Below are positions 1 through 5,749 of a stretch of DNA of 8,782 nucleotides, piece after piece. The stretch covers positions 1 to 8,782 of the forward strand of contig JAOZPF010000112.1 in the NCBI GenBank assembly GCA_029932895.1, read 5' to 3'. The translations under genes and the position numbers were made by a program. A model generated the notes under the pieces. The model was given only the letters and a program-made list of their open reading frames with translations, was not told where the DNA came from and made no database searches. How positions within the stretch are numbered: position 1 is the stretch's first letter; each line of letters starts with the position of its first letter. Origin of the DNA: Anaerolineae bacterium. GTDB taxonomy: Bacteria; Chloroflexota; Anaerolineae; B4-G1; DUEL01.

Positions 1-689
1 ATGGAGCACTCCCGCTCGCCGAGGGTGATGATGTGGCCGTGGCCGTCGGCCAGCAATTGGACCTCAATGTGACGGGCGTGTTCGACCAATCGCTCCAGAT
101 AGAGCGCGTCGTCGCCAAAGGCAGCCCGGGCCTCCCGCCGCGCCAGGGCGATGGCGGCCTCCAACCCCTGCCGCGAGCGCGCGCCGCGGATGCCCAGCCC
201 TCCGCCCCCCGCTCTGGCCTTGAGAAGCACAGGATAACCGATCCGCTCTGCTGCCTCTAACAGTCCCTCGTCATCCAGGGGGCGCTCGGTGCCGGGGAGG
301 AGCGGCAGGCGAAGCCGTCGTGCCAGCCGACGCGCGCCGGTCTTGTCGCCCAGCAGCTCGATCGTCTCCGGCCGCGGCCCCACAAAGACCAGCCCCGCCT
401 CGCCGCAGGCTCGCGCGAAGGACGGCGATTCGGCCAGGAAACCATAGCCGGGGTGGACGGCCTGCGCTCCGGTCTCCAAGGCCACGCGAATGATGCGCTC
501 CCCCCGCAGGTAACTCTCCTGAGCCGGCGGCGGGCCGATGGGGTAAGCCTCATCGGCGTAGCGGACGTGCGGGGCCTCCCGGTCGGCGGTAGAAAAGACA
601 GTCACTGTCTTGAGCCCCAGCTCGCGACAGGTGCGCAGCACGCGCACCGCGATCTCGCCCCGGTTAGCGACCAGCACTTTGCCGATCAT
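1..689 (-). CDS. accC: Acyl-CoA carboxylase biotin carboxylase (alpha) subunit, N-terminal 229 residues, cut by window edge
   Basis: This ATP-grasp subunit carboxylates biotin with bicarbonate and ATP, the first half-reaction of acetyl-/propionyl-CoA carboxylase, in the cytosol. The N-terminus MIGKVLVANRGEIAVRVLRT is the typical biotin-carboxylase opening. HPGYGFLAES lies at 79-89, GDK at 114-116 (Lys116 as in E. coli AccC), the lysine before the glycine-rich ATP loop is K157, the loop is GGGGLGIR at 161-168, and RHIEVQLLADGHG follows at 206-218. The start is ATG at 689, with GAGGGAG just upstream. It lies 12 bases after the stop of the carboxyltransferase gene, so the two are surely co-transcribed. 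The loop has Leu165 and Ile167 where most relatives have Lys/Arg and Met. The C-terminus is off the window, so it is not visible whether a biotin-carrier domain is fused (PccA/AccA3 type) or separate (AccC type). The family call is firm; the substrate (acetyl or propionyl) is inferred from the partner subunit. Confidence 0.95.
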   Translation of the reverse strand, partial: MIGKVLVANRGEIAVRVLRTCRELGLKTVTVFSTADREAPHVRYADEAYPIGPPPAQESYLRGERIIRVALETGAQAVHPGYGFLAESPSFARACGEAGLVFVGPRPETIELLGDKTGARRLARRLRLPLLPGTERPLDDEGLLEAAERIGYPVLLKARAGGGGLGIRGARSRQGLEAAIALARREARAAFGDDALYLERLVEHARHIEVQLLADGHGHIITLGERECS

Positions 690-701
690 GCTCCCTCACT
701 A

Positions 702-2249
702 CTAGAGCGGGATATTTCCGTGCTTGCGCGGTGGGCGGCGCACTCGCTTGCCGCGCAGCGCTTCGAGGGAGCGGGATAGGACAGCTCGCGTTTGGGAGGG
801 CCGGATGATGCCGTCCAGGTACCCCCGCGCGGCGGCGACGTAAGGGTTGGCAAACTCTTCGCGGTACGCCTTCACCAACCGTCGCCGCTCTTTCTCCGGG
901 TCCTCAGCAGCCGCCAACTCTTTGCGAAAGACCACGTTCACTGCCCCCTCCGGCCCCATCACGGCGATCTCGGCCCCCGGCCATGCCAGGCAGACGTCGC
1001 CGCGCAGGTGCTTGGAGCTCATCACGATATAGGCCCCACCGTAAGCCTTGCGGGTGATGACAGAGAGCTTGGGCACCGTGGCCTCGGCGTAGGCATAGAT
1101 CATCTTGGCCCCGTGGCGGATGATGCCGCCGTGCTCCTGAGCCACGCCGGGCAGAAAGCCGGGAGTGTCGGTAAAAGTGACCAGCGGGATGTTGAAACAG
1201 TCGCAGAAGCGGATAAAACGCGCTCCTTTCTCCGCCCCGTCGATGTCGAGCACGCCAGCCAGCACCATCGGTTGCTGGGCGACCACTCCCACCACGTGCC
1301 CGCTCAGCCGCGCCAGACCCACGATCAGGTTAGGCGCAAACCCCTCCTGGATTTCGAGAAACTCGCCGTCGTCCACGATACGGCGAACCACCTCCCGCAT
1401 ATCGTACCCCTGGGCTGGGTCGTCCGGCACCAGCCGGTCCAGCGTTTCGTCGGCCCGTCCAGGCGAGTCGACGGGTGGTCGGTAGGGAGGGTCCTCAGCG
1501 TTGTTGGCAGGCAGGTAGGATAGCAGCCGCCGTACCAGGGCCAGCGCCGCGGCGTCGTCGGCAGCGGTAAAGTGGGCGACGCCGCTGCGGGTGTGGTGCA
1601 CCCCAGCGCCGCCCAGTTCCTCCGCCGTGACCTCTTCGTGGGTCACAGCGCGGACCACGTCCGGCCCGGTGATAAACATCCGCGCCGTCCCATCGACCAT
1701 TAGGGTAAAATCGGTGATGGCGGGAGAATAGACCGCCCCGCCGGCGCAGGGTCCCATGATGACCGAGATCTGGGGAATCACGCCGGAGGCGAGGACGTTG
1801 CGGTAAAAGATCTCGCCATAGGCCGCCAGCGCGTCCACGCCCTCCTGAATGCGTGCTCCTCCCGAGTCATTGAGGCCGACCAGTGGCGCTCCGCTCTCCA
1901 GCGCCAGATCGAACAGCTTGCAGATCTTGGCCCCGTGGGCCTCTCCCACCGACCCACCGAGCACGGTAAAATCCTGGGCAAAGGCATAGGTCAACCGTCC
2001 CTCCACCTCTCCCCAGCCAGTGACGACGCCGTCGCCCAGGGGACGCTTCCGCTCCAGGCCGAAACCGGTTGCCCGGTGGGCGCGGAAGGCGTCCAACTCG
2101 AAAAATGTGCCGGGGTCAAAGAGGATCTCTAGCCGCTCTCGGGCGGTCATCTTGCCACGGTCGTGCTGCCGCTTCACTCGTTCAGGCCCACCCCCTTGGT
2201 GGGCCTGAACCTCTTTTTCCTCTAGGCGTGTCAGCGCGGATTCGCTCAT
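702..2249 (-). CDS. Acyl-CoA carboxylase carboxyltransferase (beta) subunit, PccB/AccB type
   Basis: The 515-residue crotonase-fold carboxyltransferase moves CO2 from carboxybiotin to an acyl-CoA. The length fits the actinobacterial/mitochondrial PccB family, not E. coli AccA+AccD. Motifs include GGSVGEAHGAKI (98-109), NDSGGARIQEGV (127-138), the first oxyanion-hole loop GPCAGGAVYSPA (166-177), TPGFLPGVAQEHGGIIRHGAK (about 362-382) and the second loop KAYGGAYIVM (401-410), followed by AWPGAEIAVMGPEGA (422-436). Ile408 matches the position where acetyl-CoA-using subunits carry Ile and propionyl-specific PccB carries Asp (Streptomyces coelicolor residue 422), so an acetyl-CoA carboxylase role is inferred. 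The ATG at 2249 overlaps the fabH stop as ATGA, which suggests translational coupling. The gene ends with three consecutive in-frame stops before the biotin carboxylase start. Its place behind fabF and fabH supports malonyl-CoA supply for fatty-acid synthesis. Confidence 0.96.
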   Translation of the reverse strand: MSESALTRLEEKEVQAHQGGGPERVKRQHDRGKMTARERLEILFDPGTFFELDAFRAHRATGFGLERKRPLGDGVVTGWGEVEGRLTYAFAQDFTVLGGSVGEAHGAKICKLFDLALESGAPLVGLNDSGGARIQEGVDALAAYGEIFYRNVLASGVIPQISVIMGPCAGGAVYSPAITDFTLMVDGTARMFITGPDVVRAVTHEEVTAEELGGAGVHHTRSGVAHFTAADDAAALALVRRLLSYLPANNAEDPPYRPPVDSPGRADETLDRLVPDDPAQGYDMREVVRRIVDDGEFLEIQEGFAPNLIVGLARLSGHVVGVVAQQPMVLAGVLDIDGAEKGARFIRFCDCFNIPLVTFTDTPGFLPGVAQEHGGIIRHGAKMIYAYAEATVPKLSVITRKAYGGAYIVMSSKHLRGDVCLAWPGAEIAVMGPEGAVNVVFRKELAAAEDPEKERRRLVKAYREEFANPYVAAARGYLDGIIRPSQTRAVLSRSLEALRGKRVRRPPRKHGNIPL

Positions 2250-3379
2250 CGCTTCTCACCATCCAAATAGTCTCGTACACCCAGGCTGGTCAGCCAGCGC
2301 AGCAGCCGCCGTAGCGCCGAACGGGCTGCCGCCAGAGGATAACGCATACGGCGCAGGAACTGGAGCCAGCGTGGCGGCGGTGCGGGATGGGGGCGGCTCC
2401 AACGGATAGCTGCAGCTCCCCAGGTCAGTCCTGCCCCGAACCCTGCGCACACCACCAGGTCGCCCGGATGAATACGGCCCGCCTCCGCCGCCTCGCTCAG
2501 GGCGATGGGGATTGAGGCAGACGAGGTGTTGCCATACCGCTCCAGGTTGGTATAGACCGTTCCGGGGGGCAGGTCAAGCGTCCGCACTGCGGCGTCGATG
2601 ATGCGCTGGTTGGCCTGGTGGGGGATCAACAGCGAGACGTCACCTAGCGAGAGGCCGGCCCGCTCCACCACCTCGCGCGTGATCTCGGGCAGTTTCTTGA
2701 CCGCAAAGCGAAAGACCTCACGCCCCTTCATCTGAATAAAGTGCTGCCGCTCGGCCACCGTGCGATGCGAGGGCGGCGCTTTGCTCCCTCCGGCCGGAAG
2801 CCGCAGCAGGTCACCTCCGGAGCCGTCGGCCCCGAGGAGTGTGGAGAGCACCCCGCCCTCGTTCTCTCCCACCTCCAGGACGACCGCCCCGGCCCCATCG
2901 CCGAACAGAACGGCAGTGGCCCGGTCGGACCAGTCGGTGATGCGGGAGAGGGTCTCCGCGCCCACCACCAGCGCCGTCTGGTACGCGCCGGCGGAGAGCA
3001 GGTGGGCAGCGATGCTGAGGCCGTAGATGAAGCCGGAGCAGCCCGCCGAAAGGTCGAAAGCGGCGGCGTGGCTGGCTCCCAGTGCGTCCTGCACCAGGCA
3101 GGCGGTGGCAGGAAAAGCATGGTCCGGGGTGACGGTAGAGATAATGATCAGGTCAAGTTGGGCGGGACGCAGCCCCGCCACCTCCAGCGCACGCCGGGCA
3201 GCCTGCAGCGACATGCTGACCGTCGTCTCTCCCTCCCCCGCCAGGCGACGCTCACAGATGCCGGTCCGAGTGCGAATCCACTCGTCGGATGTATCGACCA
3301 TGCGCTCCAGGTCCGCATTGGTCAGCACCTGGGGCGGGGCATAGCTCCCCCAGCCCACAACGTGCGCATAGCGCGTCAC
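2246..3379 (-). CDS. fabH: 3-oxoacyl-ACP synthase III (KAS III) with a C-terminal basic extension
   Basis: FabH starts type II fatty-acid synthesis by condensing an acyl-CoA (usually acetyl-CoA) with malonyl-ACP. The catalytic triad is Cys114 (in DLSAGCSGF), His254 (IPHQANQR) and Asn284 (YGNTSSASIPIAL). The CoA-binding DTSDEWIRTRTGI lies at 29-41. Phe89 (HAFPAT) aligns with E. coli Phe87, which fits short primers. The chosen start is GTG at 3379, overlapping the fabF stop as GTGA with GGGAGG seven bases upstream; it gives the usual N-terminus (TRYAHVVGWGSYAPP). A longer frame back to ATG 3502 would lie inside fabF and adds 41 non-homologous residues. The normal family end (GAGLTWGAAAIRW) is reached at residue 327, but the protein runs on to 377. 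The tail is Pro-rich, then Arg-rich and amphipathic. The enzyme call is firm; the tail's function is unknown. Confidence 0.95.
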   Translation of the reverse strand: MTRYAHVVGWGSYAPPQVLTNADLERMVDTSDEWIRTRTGICERRLAGEGETTVSMSLQAARRALEVAGLRPAQLDLIIISTVTPDHAFPATACLVQDALGASHAAAFDLSAGCSGFIYGLSIAAHLLSAGAYQTALVVGAETLSRITDWSDRATAVLFGDGAGAVVLEVGENEGGVLSTLLGADGSGGDLLRLPAGGSKAPPSHRTVAERQHFIQMKGREVFRFAVKKLPEITREVVERAGLSLGDVSLLIPHQANQRIIDAAVRTLDLPPGTVYTNLERYGNTSSASIPIALSEAAEAGRIHPGDLVVCAGFGAGLTWGAAAIRWSRPHPAPPPRWLQFLRRMRYPLAAARSALRRLLRWLTSLGVRDYLDGEKR

Positions 3380-4623
3380 GCCGACGCCTCCCAGCGACTG
3401 AACACCAGGCAGCCGTTGTGGCCGCCAAAGCCGAAGGAGTTGGAAAGCGCGACCCGAGGCTCCAGCCGGCGTGGCTCGTTGGGCACATAGTCCAGATCGC
3501 ATCCGGGATCGGGGTGTTCATAGTTGAGGGTGTGATGGACCCAACCGGTCTCTAGGCTTTTGACGCAGACGATGGCCTCGACCGCCCCCGCCGCGCCCAT
3601 CAGGTGGCCGATCATCGACTTGGTCGAGCTGACCGCCAGCCGGTGGGCGTGGGGACCGAAGACGATGTGGATGGCACGGGTCTCGATGCGGTCGTTGAGG
3701 CGGGTGCTGGTGCCGTGGGCGTTGATATAGTCCACCTCCTCGGGGGCCAGGCCAGCGTCCTGGAGCGCCCAGCGCATCGCCAGCACTGCGCCCTCGCCTG
3801 TCTCGTCCGGCGCGGTGACGTGATAGGCGTCGGCGGAGGCCCCGTAACCGACCACTTCGCAGTAGATATGGGCACCGCGCTGCTGAGCGTGTTCCAGGCT
3901 CTCCAAGACTAACACGCCAGCCCCATCCCCCATCACAAAGCCATCTCGCTCGGCATCAAAGGGGCGACTGGCCCGTTCTGGATCGTCATTGCGGGCAGAA
4001 ATGGCTCCCATATTCTTAAAGGCAGAGAGGGAGAGGGGATGCAAGGCGGACTCACTCCCCCCGCAGATCATCACGTCGGCGTAGCCGCGCCGGATCATAT
4101 CCCGCGCCTCTCCAATGGCGTGAGCACCGGTGGCGCAGGCAGAGGACAGGGTAAAGTTGGGGCCGCGCAGGCCATAGGCGATGGCGATGGCAGCGGAGGC
4201 GGCATTGGGCATCATCATCGGGGCCATAAAGGGGCTGATCCGCCGCGGGCCGGATGTTTTGAGGACGTCATAGTTCTTGAGCAAGGTTTGAACGCCGCCG
4301 ATGGCCGTGCCGATGAGCGTTCCCACTGCCTGCTCCTTGTCACCGCCGAACTGGAGGCCAGCGTCATCTACCGCCTGCTGAGCCGCCGCCAGGGCGAAAA
4401 GAGTAAAGGGGTCGTTGCGTCGGGCTACCCGTCGCCCAAAAAGAGCCGCCGGGTCGAACCCCTTGATCTCGGCGGCGATCTTGACCTCGATCTCCGAGGT
4501 ATCGAACTGGGTGATGGGGCCGACGCCACTCCGCCCCGCCAGCAGACCGTCCCACAGCGTGGGGACGTCGTTCCCGAGCGGCGTGATCGCCCCCACGCCG
4601 GTGACAACGACACGTTTTTTCAT
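3376..4623 (-). CDS. fabF: 3-oxoacyl-ACP synthase II (KAS II), first gene of the minus-strand operon
   Basis: FabF elongates acyl-ACP chains by decarboxylative condensation with malonyl-ACP. The 415-residue thiolase-fold protein opens with MKKRVVVTGVGAITPLGNDV. It has nucleophile Cys163 (SSACATGAHAI), His303 (NAHGTSTRLND), Lys335 and His340 (SSTKSMIGHLMGAAG), and the gating loop NSFGFGGHNG at 395-404. The length is normal for the family (about 410-415). ATG 4623 is preferred over the upstream in-frame ATG at 4665 because AGGAGG (4634-4629) sits just before it and homology begins at MKKRVVV. This gene probably carries the promoter for the operon: 244 bases separate it from the divergent gene. 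Its leader could fold so that the ribosome binding site is masked (see 4627-4662). No acpP, fabD or fabG is visible nearby, unlike in classical fab clusters. Confidence 0.96.
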   Translation of the reverse strand: MKKRVVVTGVGAITPLGNDVPTLWDGLLAGRSGVGPITQFDTSEIEVKIAAEIKGFDPAALFGRRVARRNDPFTLFALAAAQQAVDDAGLQFGGDKEQAVGTLIGTAIGGVQTLLKNYDVLKTSGPRRISPFMAPMMMPNAASAAIAIAYGLRGPNFTLSSACATGAHAIGEARDMIRRGYADVMICGGSESALHPLSLSAFKNMGAISARNDDPERASRPFDAERDGFVMGDGAGVLVLESLEHAQQRGAHIYCEVVGYGASADAYHVTAPDETGEGAVLAMRWALQDAGLAPEEVDYINAHGTSTRLNDRIETRAIHIVFGPHAHRLAVSSTKSMIGHLMGAAGAVEAIVCVKSLETGWVHHTLNYEHPDPGCDLDYVPNEPRRLEPRVALSNSFGFGGHNGCLVFSRWEASA

Positions 4624-4626
4624 CGC

Positions 4627-4662
4627 TCCCTCCTGTTTACAAAGCTCGTCCAAAAGGAGGAA
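4627..4662 (-). promoter_or_regulatory. Hairpin predicted to mask the fabF ribosome binding site
   Basis: In the fabF transcript, UUCCUCCU (4662-4655) can pair over eight positions with AGGAGGGA (4634-4627; seven Watson-Crick pairs and one G-U), leaving a 20-nt loop. The right arm contains the whole Shine-Dalgarno sequence of fabF. The pairing is read directly from the sequence. A regulatory role (translation control, heat opening, or help from a ligand or protein) is inference. Confidence 0.45.
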
Positions 4663-4718
4663 CACCAGCGACGGCCCATCGTCACGGATTTACGCCCCTG
4701 CGAGGTGGAGGTCGCCGC

Positions 4719-4749
4719 CCCCCTTCGCTCACAACACCCTCCCCCTTCG
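4719..4749 (-). repeat. 9-bp direct repeat, 22 bp apart, in the fabF leader/promoter region
   Basis: On the minus strand CGAAGGGGG occurs at 4749-4741 and again at 4727-4719. The next bases are also similar, so about 11 of 13 positions match. The spacing of 22 bp is close to two DNA turns, which would suit a dimeric regulator binding one face. It could also be chance in a C/G-rich stretch. Confidence 0.4.
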
Positions 4750-4795
4750 TAATCGTCCACTCGCCAATTGTTAATTGTTAATTGTTAATTGCCAA
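4746..4795 (-). promoter_or_regulatory. fabF: Candidate promoter(s) for the fabF-fabH-carboxylase operon, made from the heptamer array
   Basis: Two alternatives are visible on the minus strand. One is TTGGCA (4795-4790), a 17-bp spacer and AACAAT (4772-4767). The other is TTAACA (4774-4769), a 17-bp spacer and TACGAA (4751-4746). The -35 boxes match at 5/6, but the -10 boxes only at 4/6 and 3/6. Either would give a fabF leader of roughly 115-140 nt. A promoter is needed somewhere in this gap, but this exact assignment is uncertain. Confidence 0.35.
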
Positions 4796-4798
4796 TTG
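4764..4798. repeat. Five tandem heptamers, YYAATTG, between the divergent operons
   Basis: The units are CCAATTG (4764-4770), TTAATTG three times (4771-4791) and CCAATTG (4792-4798). The AT-rich array stands out in a GC-rich window. Read on the minus strand, each junction makes TTAACA or TTGGCA, both one mismatch from the -35 consensus TTGACA. Heptamer arrays are known in cyanobacteria as short tandemly repeated repetitive sequences. Relationship to those is not claimed. Confidence 0.9.
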
Positions 4799-4812
4799 CC
4801 CATCGCTTCCCC

Positions 4813-4840
4813 TTGCCTCTCGCTCGATCCCGCCTATAAT
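4813..4840 (+). promoter_or_regulatory. Sigma70-type promoter for the EFR1-ABC exporter operon
   Basis: TTGCCT (4813-4818) and a perfect TATAAT (4835-4840) are separated by 16 bp. Transcription should start near 4846-4848. This places the promoter downstream of an apparent in-frame ATG at 4775, so that longer start is excluded. The start site falls at or next to an in-frame ATG at 4847, allowing a leaderless message as well as normal initiation at 4868. Confidence 0.75.
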
Positions 4841-4867
4841 GTAACCATGTCTACCGGAGCGATTCCA

Positions 4868-5749
4868 ATGCGATTCTTGATCCTGTTCTTTAGCGGCACA
4901 GGCAACACCCACTACGTGGCTCACTATCTGGCCCGTAAAATTGGCTCGCTGCCCCTGGAGATCACCATCCGCTCCGTGGAGCAGGTGGAAGCAGAGGCGG
5001 TGCCCGAGTTCGACCTGCTGGCAGTCGGGTTCCCCGTCTATGCGGCCAGCGCACCGCCATTTTTTCAAGAGTACCTCCACCGTCTTCCCCACGGGGAGGG
5101 GAGGGGGGCGTTCGCTTTCTGCACCAAAGGCGCATTCGCCGGCTCCGCCGACCGCCGTGTGCTCCAAGGGCTGACCGCGCAAGGGTACGTGGGCCTGGGG
5201 AGCAGCAGCGTGCTGATGCCGGGCACCGATGGCCTGGCCTTTGTCGCCAAGAACGGCTGGATGGCCCGCTGGGCGCAGAACAAGGATTTCGACCACCTGG
5301 CGAGCGCGGACAGGCTGGCCGACAGGATAGGGGCTGTCATCAAGGAACTGTTGGCGGGGAAACGGGCGGTCGAGCTGAGGGTGCTTGACCGCCGTGCCGG
5401 CCTCTCGCCAGCCAATCGGCTGTGGCGCTGGGCCTATGAACAGTCCACCGCGCCGCTCAAGCAGCGCTTTGCCGCCGACGACCGTTGCACGCGCTGTGGG
5501 CTTTGCGTGCACATTTGCCCTTCCCACAACATCCGACTGGAAGAGGACGGGGTCCACTTTGCCGACCGCTGTGTTATGTGTATGCGCTGCGTGCACCAGT
5601 GCCCCCAGGAGGCGATCCAGATCGGGCGCGGCACGGTCTCCAAGTTCCGCTACCAGGGGCCAAAAGGAGACTTTCACCCGCTCACAGCCTACGGGCTGGG
5701 ACGAGATGGGGAGCAAGAGGCAAGGGAAAATGATCATTCAGGTAGATGA
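4868..5749 (+). CDS. EFR1-type protein: flavodoxin-like domain fused to a 2[4Fe-4S] ferredoxin
   Basis: The 293-residue soluble redox protein has an N-terminal flavodoxin-like domain with the phosphate loop FSGTGNT (8-14) and the flavodoxin-like segment FDLLAVGFPVYAASAPPFF (48-66). The C-terminal part has two classical clusters: C207, C210, C213, C217-P and C235, C238, C241, C245-P. It most likely binds FMN and two [4Fe-4S] clusters and passes electrons between them. No signal peptide or membrane span is seen, so it acts in the cytosol. ATG 4868 is preferred because GGAG lies at 4856-4859, eight bases upstream, and RFLILFFSGTGNT is the expected opening strand. The in-frame ATG at 4847 would add seven residues (MSTGAIP) and would be leaderless. 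The last 20 bases overlap the ABC ATPase gene. The physiological partner and substrate are unknown. Confidence 0.88.
   Translation: MRFLILFFSGTGNTHYVAHYLARKIGSLPLEITIRSVEQVEAEAVPEFDLLAVGFPVYAASAPPFFQEYLHRLPHGEGRGAFAFCTKGAFAGSADRRVLQGLTAQGYVGLGSSSVLMPGTDGLAFVAKNGWMARWAQNKDFDHLASADRLADRIGAVIKELLAGKRAVELRVLDRRAGLSPANRLWRWAYEQSTAPLKQRFAADDRCTRCGLCVHICPSHNIRLEEDGVHFADRCVMCMRCVHQCPQEAIQIGRGTVSKFRYQGPKGDFHPLTAYGLGRDGEQEARENDHSGR

Noticed and set aside
792..1523. 243-residue plus-strand open frame opposite the carboxyltransferase
   Set aside because: Antisense shadow of a conserved gene, with no recognisable protein motif.
3380..3502. Upstream ATG extension of FabH (41 residues)
   Set aside because: It lies wholly within fabF in another frame, is not FabH-like, and the GTG at 3379 has a good ribosome binding site and matches the family start.
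4652..4660. AAAAGGAGG on the plus strand as a ribosome binding site for a small gene
   Set aside because: No ATG, GTG or TTG follows at suitable spacing; the sequence is better explained as one arm of the fabF leader hairpin.
4039..4752. 237-residue plus-strand open frame opposite the start of fabF
   Set aside because: Antisense to the catalytic core of fabF, no domain, no ribosome binding site or promoter.
4764..4798. Heptamer array as a CRISPR or phage attachment site
   Set aside because: Units are seven bases with no spacers, no cas genes or integrase nearby, and no tRNA.
4800..4809. CCATCGCYTC shared upstream of both plus-strand promoters (4800 and 7891)
   Set aside because: The core 7-mer also occurs inside coding sequence in this window, and the distance to the -35 differs by one, so chance is sufficient.
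4775..4867. Upstream extension of the EFR1 protein beginning in the heptamer array
   Set aside because: The start lies upstream of the near-perfect promoter at 4813-4840, and the added residues (LIVNCQLPIAS) are simply translated repeats.
5385..5729. Upstream extension of the ABC ATPase (115 residues)
   Set aside because: It reads through the EFR1 ferredoxin domain in another frame; the ATPase fold starts at ATG 5730.
4778..5737. 319-residue open frame on the minus strand opposite the EFR1 gene
   Set aside because: It mirrors a clearly real gene with two Cys cluster motifs, shows no recognisable domain, has low-complexity Arg/Pro/Gly-rich composition, and is explained by the high GC content.
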